Source: Luteimonas wenzhouensis
GTDB taxonomy: Bacteria > Pseudomonadota > Gammaproteobacteria > Xanthomonadales > Xanthomonadaceae
Direction of reading: 5' to 3'
DNA: 64,000 bases
Assembly (NCBI RefSeq): GCF_007859305.1
Contig: NZ_VOHE01000009.1
Coordinates: 1 to 64,000, forward strand
Shown: positions 1 through 8,365 of the stretch, in pieces
Position numbering within the stretch: the stretch's first letter is position 1
Layout: each line of letters opens with the position of its first letter
The notes under the pieces: generated by a model
The model's database searches: none
The model's input: only the letters and a program-made list of their open reading frames with translations
Told to the model about the DNA's origin: nothing
Translations under genes and position numbers: made by a program

Positions 1-119
1 AGTGCTGGAAGATCTCCCAGCAGCTTCTTGACTGGCGAGCCTGCTTGATCCGCTGCTGATGGTCAGCAAGGTCGGTTGAGCGATCACCCCGCACTGTTCT
101 CAGTGATCAATCTCATTGG
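1..119. other. Low-GC segment abutting a truncated gene; possible end of an inserted element
   Basis: These bases are about 55% GC, whereas flanking DNA is near 70%, and they directly abut the broken DUF1810 frame. A short inverted pair, GATCAC at 82-87 and GTGATC at 103-108, lies near the junction. No transposase can be recognised because the window begins here. An insertion-sequence end is an inference only. Confidence 0.25.
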
Positions 120-401
120 TACCCGCACTACGGGATCCGCGGGCTGGAGGAGGCACGGCGTTACCTGGCGCATCCTGTGCTCGGGCCCCGGCTCGAGGCC
201 GCGACGCGCTGCGTGCTCCAGGCCGGGGTTCCGCCGCCGGTGATCTTCGGCCAGCTGGACGCGATGAAGTTCATCTCCTGCATGACACTGTTCGCGCAGG
301 CCGGCGGCGCCGACAGCGTGTTCGCGGACGCGCTGCGCACCTGCGGACTGGAGGACCGCCTGACGCTGGAAGCGCTGTCGATCGAGTCGGGCGGCGCCTG
401 A
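120..401 (+). pseudogene. DUF1810-family protein, 5'-truncated remnant
   Basis: The frame ending in TGA at 399-401 reads YGIRGLEEARRYLAHPVLG, then LDAMKFISCMTLFAQA, which matches the C-terminal two-thirds of the DUF1810 family (small proteins of unknown function). Family members normally carry about 50 more N-terminal residues, including an SHWMWFIFPQ-type motif. Here only QSHWYPHYGI is left at the junction, and the upstream frame (open from base 60) is not family-like. The break coincides with a fall in GC from about 69% to about 55% in bases 1-119. I therefore read it as a remnant cut by a rearrangement, although a GTG at 177 could still start a 74-residue fragment. Confidence 0.6.
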
Positions 402-552
402 GCGACCGGCGTGGCCGGAATCGACCGGGCGGGTGGGTCCGGCGGCAGGTTGAGGGCGGGCCGCCTGCATGGCGTTCACCGGCTGGTTGCGAAGTTCCGC
501 CCCGTCCATCCAGATCGGCGACGGACAAGATGGCGTCCGACCGCGGCGCCCG

Positions 553-1032
553 TCAGCCGCGCCGCGCCGCCTCGATCGTGGCCACGTCGATCCGGCGCAT
601 CTGCATCATCGCGTCGAACACGCGCTTGGCCGCCGCGCGGTCTTCGCCGCGGTAGGCCTCGATCAGGACGCGCGGGGTGATCTGCCATGACACGCCCCAG
701 CGGTCCTTGCACCAGCCGCAGGCGCTCTCCTGGCCGCCGTTGCCGACGATCGCGTCCCAGTAGCGGTCGGTTTCGGCCTGGTCCTCGGTGACCACCTGGA
801 ACGAGAACGCCTCGGTCTGCGGGAACTGCGGGCCGCCGTTCAGGCCCACGCAGGGAGTGCCCAGCACGGTGAACTCCACGGTGAGCGGATCGCCCTGCTT
901 GCCCGCCGGATAGTCGCCCGGGGCGTGGACGAGCCTGCCGACGGCGCTGTCGGGGAAGGTGTCGGCGTAGAACCGGGCGGCTTCGAGGGCGTTGCCGTTG
1001 AACCACAGGCAGATGGTGGTCTTCGGGATCAT
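553..1032 (-). CDS. VOC-superfamily PhnB-like protein
   Basis: A 159-residue protein with the vicinal-oxygen-chelate fold of the PhnB / '3-demethylubiquinone-9 3-methyltransferase domain' group. The first beta-alpha-beta unit is visible (TTICLWFNGNALEAARFYADTF), and the second half contains the group's signature CGWCKDRWGVSWQITP near residues 113-128. The name of this domain is historical, because no methyltransferase fold is present. Members are usually uncharacterised and may bind small molecules or resistance-type substrates. The length is typical. The start ATG overlaps the beginning of the divergent cupin frame by a few bases. The substrate is unknown. Confidence 0.8.
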   Translation of the reverse strand: MIPKTTICLWFNGNALEAARFYADTFPDSAVGRLVHAPGDYPAGKQGDPLTVEFTVLGTPCVGLNGGPQFPQTEAFSFQVVTEDQAETDRYWDAIVGNGGQESACGWCKDRWGVSWQITPRVLIEAYRGEDRAAAKRVFDAMMQMRRIDVATIEAARRG

Positions 1033-1498
1033 GATGCCTCTCCTCAGGGGGCGTGCGGCGCGCTTTCCATGGTGCGACGAGCGGGCGGGGCGGGAATCGA
1101 CACCCTGCGCGCCACGCCGGTGGCCGGCCGGCGGCCGCTACGCGGTGCTCGAACTCAACGAGGCCCCGGGCTACCGCACGCCGCCGCACGTGCACCCGGG
1201 CATGGACGAGAGCTTCTACGTGCTGGAAGGCACGCTGGAGCTGGAGGTCGGGGGCACGACCCACACGCTCGCGGCCGGCTCGTATGTCCACATTCCGCGC
1301 GGCACGCCGCACGCCCAAGGCAGCGCGGACGACCTGCCGGTAAAACTGCTCACCACGTTCACGCCCGGCGGGTTCGAGGCGTTCTTTCTCGACCGGGTCG
1401 AACTCGCGCGGACGGTCCGGCGCGGCGACGAGGAGTTCCTGCCGCGGATGATGGACGTCGTGCACCGCCACGGGGCATGGCTGCAACCGGCGCAGTAG
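1031..1498 (+). CDS. Cupin-domain protein with a probable 5' frameshift
   Basis: The core is a clear single-domain cupin. Motif 1 is HVHPGMDESFYVLEG (HxH-x4-E-x6-G, metal ligands) and motif 2 is the PRGTPHAQG turn, followed by a C-terminal helix region. The N-terminal part in this frame (MPLLRGRAARFPW...) is not cupin-like. In the +1 frame an ATG at 1069 opens MVRRAGGAGIDTLRATPVAG, which would join smoothly onto GRYAVLELNEAPG if one base in the GGCCGGCCGG run near 1121-1131 were absent. I therefore suspect a single-base frameshift, real or a sequencing error. Two in-frame ATGs (1031, 1034) are the only starts I can support. The natural substrate is unknown. Confidence 0.6.
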   Translation: MMPLLRGRAARFPWCDERAGRESTPCAPRRWPAGGRYAVLELNEAPGYRTPPHVHPGMDESFYVLEGTLELEVGGTTHTLAAGSYVHIPRGTPHAQGSADDLPVKLLTTFTPGGFEAFFLDRVELARTVRRGDEEFLPRMMDVVHRHGAWLQPAQ

Positions 1499-1613
1499 CG
1501 GGCACGTTGCCGGACCCGCAGTGCCTGTCGACGGCCCGTACACATCGCCGTGAGCCCTGCACGCGTAGGGTGGGCGCCGCCGCCGTGTGACCGGCCCAGA
1601 GGGAGAACGCGCG

Positions 1614-2039
1614 ATGTCCGCCAGCATCCACCGACCGTACGTGACGTCCTGTCCACCGCTCCACGCCGTGCTGCTCGGCGGCGCGGCGACCCTGTTCCTC
1701 GCTGCGCTGCTCAGCGATATCGCCTACACCCGCAGCTACGAGATCCAGTGGAACAACTTCGCCTCCTGGCTGATCGCCGGGGGCCTGGTGGTGGCGGGGG
1801 CGGCGCTGGTGTGCGCGATCCTCGGCCTGCTGCCGGCACGCCGCACCCGCCACTCGCTGCTGCACTTCGTGCTGCTGCTGGTGGCCTGGATCGTTGGCTT
1901 GCTCAACGCGCTCTGGCACGCGCGCGATGCCTGGGCCAGCATGCCGGGCGGGTTGGTGCTGTCGGTGATCACCGTCCTGTTGGCCTGCGCGGCGACCTGG
2001 CTCGGGTGCGGGGCCGTGCGCACCGGAGGTGCGCCATGA
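1614..2039 (+). CDS. DUF2231-family membrane protein
   Basis: A 141-residue integral membrane protein with four hydrophobic segments and the DUF2231-like stretch IQWNNFASWLIAGG. The ATG at 1614 was chosen over an in-frame ATG 27 bases upstream because GGGAG precedes it at a good distance. The stop overlaps the start of the sorbosone-dehydrogenase-like gene (ATGA), so the two are translationally coupled. DUF2231 proteins are commonly encoded next to such dehydrogenases, and the membrane protein may help anchor or feed electrons from the enzyme. That role is an inference. Confidence 0.75.
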   Translation: MSASIHRPYVTSCPPLHAVLLGGAATLFLAALLSDIAYTRSYEIQWNNFASWLIAGGLVVAGAALVCAILGLLPARRTRHSLLHFVLLLVAWIVGLLNALWHARDAWASMPGGLVLSVITVLLACAATWLGCGAVRTGGAP

Positions 2040-3466
2040 ACCGCCTGGCCCCGGCCGCGCTCGCGCTGGCGACGATGCTGGCCGCCTGTTCGGGCGAACA
2101 GCCGCCCCTGCAGTACGGCGCCGACCCTGAGCTGCCCGAGCCGCGGCGCGGCCTGATGCCGGACATGGTGATCGCCAAGCCGGCGGGGTGGGGCGACCGC
2201 GTCCCGCTGGTGCCGGAGGGTTTCGAGGTGCGGGCGATCGCCACCGACCTGCTGATCCCCCGGCAGACGCTGGTGCTGCCCAATGGCGATATCCTGGTGG
2301 CCGAGGGCCGCGGCGGGAACGCGCCCAGGCTCAAGCCCAAGGACGTGATCGCCGGGCCGATCAAGGCCGCCGGCACCACCCAGGTCCAGAGCGGCAACCG
2401 CCTGACCCTGCTGCGCGACGCGGACGGCGATGGCGATTACGAGATCCAGACCGTGTTCGCCGCCAACCTCAACGCCCCCTACGGCCTGGCCCTGGTAGGC
2501 GACAGCCTGTACGTGGCGAACCAGGACGCGGTGGTCCGTTTCGACTATACGCCCGGGCAGACCCAGGCCAGCGCGGCCACGCCCGAGACGCTTGCCCTGC
2601 TGCCGTCGGAGATCAACCACCACTGGACCAAGGCGATGACCGCGAGCGCTGACGGACGCAGGCTCTACGTGGGCATCGGCTCCAACAGCAACATCACCGA
2701 GCGCGGCATGCTCGCCGAGCAGGACCGGGCGATGGTGTGGGAGATCGACGTGGCCAGCGGGATGCACCGCCCCTACGCCACCGGGCTGCGCAATCCGACC
2801 GCGCTCGCCATCCAGCCGGGCAGCGGCCAGCTGTGGGCGGTGGTGAACGAGCGCGACGAGCTCGGCCCGAACCTGGTGCCCGACTACCTGACCTCGGTGC
2901 GCGAGGGCGGCTTCTACGGCTGGCCCTGGGCCTACTGGGGCCAGCACGTGGACGAGCGCGTGCGCCCGCGCAACCCGGAGAAGGTGGCCCAGGCGATCAC
3001 GCCGGACTACAGCCTGGGCGCGCACGTTGCCGCGCTGGGCCTGGACTTCTCCAGCGCGGCGATGGGGCCGGCGTTCGCCGATGGCGCGTTCGTGGGCATG
3101 CACGGCAGCTGGAACCGCGCCGATCCGGTCGGCTACAAGGTGGTGTTCGTGCCGTTCCGCAACGGCCGCCCGGCGGGCGACCCGGTGGACTTCGTCACCG
3201 GCTTCCGCGACGACGACGGCACCACGCGCGGGCGGCCGGTGGGCGTAACCGTGGACCCGCGCGGGGCGCTGATCGTGGCCGACGACCTGTCGAACACGAT
3301 CTGGCGGGTGTCGCGCGTGGATGCGCCGGCCCTGGATCCTGTTCCGCCGCTGGGAGAGGACGCGGGCGGGATGGACGACCGGGACGGTGCGACGGGTGAC
3401 GACACCGGGCCAGGGGACGACGAAGCCGGAACCACGCCCACACCGGCGCCGCCCCCGCCTGGTTGA
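2036..3466 (+). CDS. PQQ-dependent L-sorbosone dehydrogenase-like lipoprotein
   Basis: A 476-residue exported beta-propeller enzyme. The signal peptide ends in a lipobox (MLAACSG), so the protein should be a lipoprotein facing the periplasm. Family landmarks are LPNGDILVAEGRGG near the start of the propeller, MTASADGRRLYVGIGSNSN in the middle, and GLRNPTALAIQPG followed by REGGFYGWPW in the second half. The family oxidises aldehydes or sugars such as sorbosone with PQQ; the substrate here is not predictable. The last ~40 residues form an unusual Asp/Gly- then Pro-rich tail (GDDTGPGDDE...TPAPPPPG). It is co-transcribed with the DUF2231 gene through a 4-base overlap. Confidence 0.85.
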   Translation: MNRLAPAALALATMLAACSGEQPPLQYGADPELPEPRRGLMPDMVIAKPAGWGDRVPLVPEGFEVRAIATDLLIPRQTLVLPNGDILVAEGRGGNAPRLKPKDVIAGPIKAAGTTQVQSGNRLTLLRDADGDGDYEIQTVFAANLNAPYGLALVGDSLYVANQDAVVRFDYTPGQTQASAATPETLALLPSEINHHWTKAMTASADGRRLYVGIGSNSNITERGMLAEQDRAMVWEIDVASGMHRPYATGLRNPTALAIQPGSGQLWAVVNERDELGPNLVPDYLTSVREGGFYGWPWAYWGQHVDERVRPRNPEKVAQAITPDYSLGAHVAALGLDFSSAAMGPAFADGAFVGMHGSWNRADPVGYKVVFVPFRNGRPAGDPVDFVTGFRDDDGTTRGRPVGVTVDPRGALIVADDLSNTIWRVSRVDAPALDPVPPLGEDAGGMDDRDGATGDDTGPGDDEAGTTPTPAPPPPG

Positions 3467-3588
3467 TCCGCCCGGGCCGGTCCTGGCGCGCACTGGACGG
3501 CCGCCCGGGCCGTGGGGGCGCCTGGGTGCCTGGGCGTGCCGGGAGGGGCCCGCGCCGGTTCGGCCGACGGCACGGGTATGGTGTGGTC

Positions 3589-4230
3589 ATGGTGGACGCC
3601 GCCCGCCCCCTCCAGGTCGCCTCCCTTCCGCCGGCCCTGCTGGCCGATGCCGCGCGCCTGCTGGCCGCGGGCATGCGCGACAACCCGCTGCACCTGCGCG
3701 TGTTCGGCGCCACGCAGGCGCGGCTCGAACCGTTGCTGGCCGACGCTTTCGTGCGGCTGCTGGACCGGCAGCGGCGCACCGGGCACGTGCTTGGCGCGTT
3801 CGACGGCGAACGGCTGGTGGGGGTCGCCGCCATGGTGGCCCCGGGCCACTGCCAGCCGCCGGCGAGGGAGAAGGCCACGATGCTGCGGATCCTGGCGCGT
3901 GCCCGCTCGCTGCACCGCCTGCCCAGGATCGCCTGCTGGCTGCATGCCTGGCGCCGGCATGACCCGCGGTTCGACCACTGGCACCTGGGACCCGCGGCGG
4001 TGGCGCGCGGGCGGCGCGGGCAGGGTATCGGCACCCGGCTGATGGAGGCGGTGTGCGAGCGGCTCGATCGCTGCGGCGGCATCGGTTACCTGGAAACCGA
4101 CAAGCCCGAGAACGTGCGCCTCTACCGCCGCGGCGGCTTCGAGGAAGCGGGACGGCAGCGGGTGCTGGGCGTGGACAACTGGTTCATGCTGCGCCATCCG
4201 CGCAGCCCCGGTCCGCCGCACTGTGCTTGA
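3589..4230 (+). CDS. GNAT-family N-acetyltransferase
   Basis: A 213-residue protein with the acetyl-CoA-binding motif A of GNAT enzymes (ARGRRGQGIGTRLME near residue 140) and the C-terminal YLETDKPENVRLYRRGGF strand-helix typical of the fold. The N-terminal half (about 90 residues) is a helical substrate-binding region and resembles the group of GNATs with a 'membrane-proximal methionine/EF-hand-lacking' N-terminus only weakly. The ATG at 3589 is preferred; a GTG two codons upstream is possible. The acceptor substrate cannot be inferred. Confidence 0.75.
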   Translation: MVDAARPLQVASLPPALLADAARLLAAGMRDNPLHLRVFGATQARLEPLLADAFVRLLDRQRRTGHVLGAFDGERLVGVAAMVAPGHCQPPAREKATMLRILARARSLHRLPRIACWLHAWRRHDPRFDHWHLGPAAVARGRRGQGIGTRLMEAVCERLDRCGGIGYLETDKPENVRLYRRGGFEEAGRQRVLGVDNWFMLRHPRSPGPPHCA

Positions 4231-4290
4231 ATACGCCGCGGCGCCGGAGGGGAGACCGGCAGGTTTGGGGGGGGCGAGCAGGGCGTGCCG

Positions 4291-5334
4291 ATGTCGTGGG
4301 TGGTGATCCTTGCGGTCGCGGCGGCGCTTGCGTCGGGCGGATGGCTGCTCGCGCGCATGCGCCGCGGCCGGGCACGGCTGGCGCCCGTGGCGGGCGGCGC
4401 GCCTGCATCGGCCCCGGGTGAAGCGGCCGCTGCGGACGGGGAAGGTGCACCGGCCGGCGCGGCCGACGACCCCGGCCCGGCCATGCTGCCGGCGGAGCGC
4501 GCGATCCTGGAGCAGCTGTGCGGACGCGCCGCGGCCAGCGCACGGCCCGCACCGCCGGGGGGCGACGGGGACCTGCAGGCCGCGGCCGAGGCGGCCGCGG
4601 TCGAGACCCTGGCCGGCATCCGCGCGCACCCGCGCTACGTGCCGCGCCGGCCGCAGCTGCTGCCGCAGCTCACCCGCGCGATCAACGATCCCGGGGCGAG
4701 CGCGCAGTCGATCGCCGCGATCCTCGCCCAGGATCCGGCGCTGGCAGGCAACCTGCTGCGCGTCGCCAACAGCGCCATGTACGCCCGCCGCGGCGGTCCG
4801 GTCGAACACCTGGAGCGGGCGGTGGCCCTGCTCGGCACCGACGGCCTGCGCCGCACCGCGATGGCCGCGCTGCTGCAGCCGGTGATCGCCGACGACGGCA
4901 GTCTGTTCGCCCGCTGCGCGACGCTGCTCTGGCGACATACCCTGCAGTCGGCCGGCTTCGCCCTGCAGCCGGCGCCCGGTGTCGCGCGCGACGACCTGCA
5001 CTCGGCCCAGCTGCTGGCCCTGGTGTGTGGACTGGGCGCGGTGGTGGTGGTGCAGGTGATGCGCGACAGCTGGGGGAAGGGCGGCGCCGGCGTGCCTGGC
5101 GTGGACACCATGGTGTCGCTGCTCGATGCCTGGTCGATGCGCTGTGCGCGCGCGATCTCGGCCGACTGGGGCCTGTCCGAACGCGTGCGGCAGGCGATGG
5201 ACCAGTTGGCCGACGACCTGCCCGACGATGCGCTGGGGCCGCTGGCGCGCCGCGTGCGCATGGGCCGCGCGCTCGCCGCCGGGCAGATGCTCGATACCGA
5301 TGGCCCGGCGCCCGGCGGGGCGGGGCAGGCGTGA
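4291..5334 (+). CDS. HDOD-domain protein with N-terminal membrane segment
   Basis: A 347-residue protein. Residues 1-20 form a hydrophobic anchor, followed by an Ala/Pro/Gly-rich linker to about residue 85, then an HDOD domain from about residue 105 to 310. The domain shows the expected signatures: QLTRAINDPGAS, ILAQDPALAGNLLRVANSA and the GTDGLRR turn. HDOD domains are HD-like helical folds without the catalytic His-Asp pair. They take part in signalling, including cyclic-di-GMP networks in xanthomonads. The window also contains two GGDEF proteins, but no direct link is shown. A GTG at 4285 would add two residues. Confidence 0.8.
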   Translation: MSWVVILAVAAALASGGWLLARMRRGRARLAPVAGGAPASAPGEAAAADGEGAPAGAADDPGPAMLPAERAILEQLCGRAAASARPAPPGGDGDLQAAAEAAAVETLAGIRAHPRYVPRRPQLLPQLTRAINDPGASAQSIAAILAQDPALAGNLLRVANSAMYARRGGPVEHLERAVALLGTDGLRRTAMAALLQPVIADDGSLFARCATLLWRHTLQSAGFALQPAPGVARDDLHSAQLLALVCGLGAVVVVQVMRDSWGKGGAGVPGVDTMVSLLDAWSMRCARAISADWGLSERVRQAMDQLADDLPDDALGPLARRVRMGRALAAGQMLDTDGPAPGGAGQA

Positions 5335-5489
5335 GGAGGGCCCCGCGCCACGCCCGTGGCGGCCCGGCTGCCGGCCCCGCCGCGGGGCACGACGCGATGA
5401 CGTGCCGGGCGCGGCCGACGGCGCTGCCGGGGGCTGACGTGGATGGGGTGCGCATGGTTTGCTTGGCGGACGCACCCGGCGAGGCATCG

Positions 5490-6437
5490 ATGCGGCGGCC
5501 CAGGTTTCCCCCGCTCCACCTGCTGTTGGCGCTCGCCTTCGCCGCGGGCTGCGCGGTGTCGCCCGGCGCGCGCACCGCGCCGCCGGACTCCGACGAGGGG
5601 CCGCTGTCGCGCAGCGTGGTGCGGCCCAGCGCGGCGCCCGATCCCAGGGCCGTGGCGCCGCCCGCGTTCGAGTACGCCTACGTGCCGCCCGCGTCGGCGG
5701 ACCTGCAGCGCATCCACGAGCGCGTGCGCGACGCCGACCTGTTGCGCCGGCTGCCGGAGGTCCAGGCCATCGACGGCATGTTCGCGCTGCCCCGGCGGCT
5801 GCGCTACGTGACCGCCGAGTGCGGTGAGTTCGGCGCGTTCTACCGGCCGGCCGAGGTCGAGGTGGTGCTGTGCTACGAAACCCTGCGCGTGCTCTATGAG
5901 CGCGGCAAGGCGCACCAGCAGGCCCTCGGCCGCGGCGACGAGCATCCGCTGCGCTACGTGCGCGCCAACGTGCGCTTCATCGTGCTGCATGAAACCGGGC
6001 ATGCGCTGGTGCACCTGCTGGACCTGCCGGTGACCGGCCGCCTCGAGGACGCGGTGGACCAGCTCGCGGCGATCCTCATGCTGCGTTTCGCGAGCCTGGA
6101 GGAAACCCCCGGCGAGGTGATCGAGAACCTGCGCCTGGCCGCCAACTGGATGCTCTCGCGCAGCACCGGCGCCTACAACCTCGATGCCTACGCCGGCGAA
6201 CACGCGCTCGGCGAGCAGCGCTATTTCAACCTGCAGTGTCTGATCTACGGTACCGACCCGGCGGGTTTCGCGGGCATGGTCGCCGCCGGCGACCTGACCG
6301 CCGAGCGGGCCCGGGGGTGTCCGCGCGAAACCCGCCGCGTCAGCCGCGCCTGGGTGCGGCTGCTGCTGCCGCACCTGGCGCCCGGCTACGAGGCCTACCG
6401 CGAGGAAGGCGCGCGTTACCTGATGCGCGGCGACTGA
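5490..6437 (+). CDS. DUF4344-like metallopeptidase, lipoprotein
   Basis: A 315-residue predicted lipoprotein (lipobox LAFAAGC, Cys21). The zinc-peptidase motif HETGH is at residues 167-171, followed by LEDAVDQLAAI near 185-195, where the acidic residues can supply the third ligand. This arrangement is characteristic of DUF4344 putative metallopeptidases. A conserved C-terminal part (EHALGEQRYFNLQCLIYG) follows. The ATG at 5490 was chosen because a GAGG ribosome-binding site sits nine bases upstream and a signal peptide begins there. The substrate is unknown. It follows the HDOD gene by about 155 bases on the same strand. Confidence 0.75.
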   Translation: MRRPRFPPLHLLLALAFAAGCAVSPGARTAPPDSDEGPLSRSVVRPSAAPDPRAVAPPAFEYAYVPPASADLQRIHERVRDADLLRRLPEVQAIDGMFALPRRLRYVTAECGEFGAFYRPAEVEVVLCYETLRVLYERGKAHQQALGRGDEHPLRYVRANVRFIVLHETGHALVHLLDLPVTGRLEDAVDQLAAILMLRFASLEETPGEVIENLRLAANWMLSRSTGAYNLDAYAGEHALGEQRYFNLQCLIYGTDPAGFAGMVAAGDLTAERARGCPRETRRVSRAWVRLLLPHLAPGYEAYREEGARYLMRGD

Positions 6438-6467
6438 CGGCGCCGTTGTCAGCCGGATCGCCCCCGG

Positions 6468-7001
6468 TTATTGCGCGCGGCGCGTGACCCGGCGCGCCGC
6501 CGCCTTCAGCCCGGTCTTGGCCTCGGCCACGGCGGTGAGCGCGGCGGCGGCCGGCGAGGCCTTCCACTCCTCGTAGGCGACGTCCAGGTCGGCACGCTCT
6601 TTTGCGGTGAACAGCTTGCGCGCCATCGAGAACATGGTGCTTTCCTCCTCGCTGGCGTGGTGGTCGATCATCTCGCCGAACACCTTGACCCGTCCGGCGA
6701 ACTGCGGCGTGCCGAACTCGGCCGCGTGCACGTCGGGCGGCACCGTCTTCTCGACGGCGCGATGTTCCTCCACCGCCTCGGCGTGGGTCTTGAGCCCGTC
6801 GCGGTCGGCGCGCTCGGCGAACATCGGGTAGAAGACGGTCTCCTCCCACTTGGCGTGCGGCAACAGGTTGGCCTTGATCCTGGCGAGCAGGTCGGCGCGC
6901 TTCTTCGCCGCGCGGTCGGTGGTGCCTTCCATCTGTTCGAACAGTTGCCGCAGCTCGTCGTGCTCGGCCCTGAGCGTCTTCAGTATGTCGCGCGTCGCCA
7001 T
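6468..7001 (-). CDS. Hemerythrin HHE-domain protein
   Basis: A 177-residue soluble helical protein with the hemerythrin-like cation-binding pattern: EHDELRQLF (His14), HAKWEETVFYP (His49 and Glu53), EAVEEHRAVE and MIDHHASEEES. Such proteins bind a di-iron centre and are associated with oxygen or nitric-oxide sensing or iron storage. The second ATG (7001) was chosen because AGGAA lies about six bases upstream; an earlier in-frame ATG at 7034 would add eleven unconserved residues. A basic C-terminal tail (LKAAARRVTRRAQ) may contact nucleic acid or membrane, but that is an inference. Confidence 0.85.
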   Translation of the reverse strand: MATRDILKTLRAEHDELRQLFEQMEGTTDRAAKKRADLLARIKANLLPHAKWEETVFYPMFAERADRDGLKTHAEAVEEHRAVEKTVPPDVHAAEFGTPQFAGRVKVFGEMIDHHASEEESTMFSMARKLFTAKERADLDVAYEEWKASPAAAALTAVAEAKTGLKAAARRVTRRAQ

Positions 7002-7101
7002 GGTGCATTCCTCGTGGCAGGGAGCGAAGACCATGCGGCAGCGGCCGTGGTGGCGACGTGAGCGGACGGGCGGCGGCCGTCCGGGCCGTGGAGGGAACGG
7101 G

Positions 7102-7773
7102 TCAGGCGCTGCCCGGCCCCGCGGCCAGGCGGTTGATCGCGTCGTTCTCCACCACCCGGGGCGGGGACGGCATGGCCGCGAGTGCCAGCATCGCGCGGCC
7201 GAGGTGCGCGGTGCTGGTCAGCAGCCCCGGCGCCAGCCTCGCGCCCACGCCCATCAGCGGCGCGGCCACCGCGTAGAACGGGCGCATCCAGCGGTGCGGG
7301 CTGCGTTCGCCGTGCGCCGGCCGGATCCCGCCGGGGCGCAACATCACCGTGGTGAGCGGCAGCGCCTGCAGCGCGACCTCGGTCTCGCCCTTGATCCGCA
7401 GCGGCATGATCCGGCTGCCGGGATCGGCGTGCGCGCCCGAAACGTAGAGCAGGCGCGCGCGCGGATTGCGTTCGGCGAAGGCGCGGGCCACGTGCAGGGT
7501 GAGGTCGAAGGTGACGTGGCGGTAGCGCCCCTGTGGCGTGCCCACGGGCGGGGCGCCGGCGCAGTAGAAGCAGGCATCGAACGGCGCCAGGCGGTCGAGG
7601 ACGCCTTCGAGGGCGTCGAAGCGTTCGACCACCAGGTCCTGCACCCGCGGATCGGCGTGGCCGATCGCGCGCCGGCCGAGTACCGCCACCGCCGACACGT
7701 CCGGACGGGCGAGCGCTTCGACCAGCACGCCCTGCCCGACCAGCCCCGTGGCGCCCGTCATCAGGATCCGCAT
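7102..7773 (-). CDS. NAD(P)-binding epimerase-like oxidoreductase
   Basis: A 223-residue short-chain, NmrA/HTATIP2-like Rossmann protein. The dinucleotide-binding glycine motif GATGLVGQG lies at residues 7-15, followed by an acidic/basic strand end (LGRRAIG) and the LLYVSGAHAD segment where a YVSA-type motif is usual. Proteins of this type are often annotated as nucleoside-diphosphate-sugar epimerases but more probably are NADP-dependent reductases or redox sensors. No operon partner is evident; it is a lone gene with about 100 bases on each side. Confidence 0.75.
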   Translation of the reverse strand: MRILMTGATGLVGQGVLVEALARPDVSAVAVLGRRAIGHADPRVQDLVVERFDALEGVLDRLAPFDACFYCAGAPPVGTPQGRYRHVTFDLTLHVARAFAERNPRARLLYVSGAHADPGSRIMPLRIKGETEVALQALPLTTVMLRPGGIRPAHGERSPHRWMRPFYAVAAPLMGVGARLAPGLLTSTAHLGRAMLALAAMPSPPRVVENDAINRLAAGPGSA

Positions 7774-7873
7774 GGTGCCTCCAACGCAAGCTCCCGGCGC
7801 AGTCTAGCGACCGCGTTCGCCGTGCGTCGACGGGCGCCCGACGCGGCGCGGCGCGACCGCGCGCCGGCGCCGG

Positions 7874-8365
7874 TCAGTCCAGCGCCTCGAGGATGACACC
7901 CCAGCCGCCGGGTGGCCGATGCGCGGCGAGCGCGTCGCGGACCACGTCGTCCACGACCAGGTCGGCCGGGATCCCGGCGCGCCGGAACATGTGCACTGCG
8001 CCGGCACCGGGTGGCGGGGCGTCCGCGGCACCCGGCCCGCGCTGGCCCAGCACGTTGAACAGCTGGTAGTCGTGCCGGACCGCGCCGCTGCCGCGGATCG
8101 ACAGCCGCGCCCGGAAGGACTGGAAGTTGTCGGCGCCCGCGGCACGCAGGGTGGCGATGAAGGCGTCGCTGGCGAGCACCGTGCCGCCGGTCATGAAGTG
8201 CGGCAGCCAGGCATCGTCCGGGGCGTCGAGCTCGAACTCGAGCGGCGGCAGGCCGGTGGTTTCGATGGGCCGCCCCTGCAGCACGCTCGCGTCGTGCAGC
8301 GCCGGCTGCGAGACGATCCCGTGGTCGTGCGAGTAGTCCTCGTACAGCCGGTACCAGCCGCGCAT
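7874..8365 (-). CDS. Imm11/DUF1629-like protein
   Basis: A 163-residue protein without signal peptide. The central part, with VLASDAFIATLRAAGADNFQSF followed a few residues on by YQLFNVLG, and the C-terminal repeat-like PADLVVDDVVRDALAAH resemble the Imm11 (DUF1629) immunity-protein family, in which two similar halves each end in a 'serine/valine-D-x-x-R/K-x-A/L' helix. Imm11 proteins neutralise polymorphic toxins, but many chromosomal homologues have no toxin neighbour, and none is visible here. Its ATG overlaps the stop of the upstream FKBP gene (TGATG), so the two are translated together. The family call rests on pattern only. Confidence 0.5.
   Translation of the reverse strand: MRGWYRLYEDYSHDHGIVSQPALHDASVLQGRPIETTGLPPLEFELDAPDDAWLPHFMTGGTVLASDAFIATLRAAGADNFQSFRARLSIRGSGAVRHDYQLFNVLGQRGPGAADAPPPGAGAVHMFRRAGIPADLVVDDVVRDALAAHRPPGGWGVILEALD

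Noticed and set aside
3133-5487. A 784-residue open frame opposite the GNAT and HDOD genes
   Set aside because: The sense strand holds recognisable genes; the antisense product has no motif and skewed composition.
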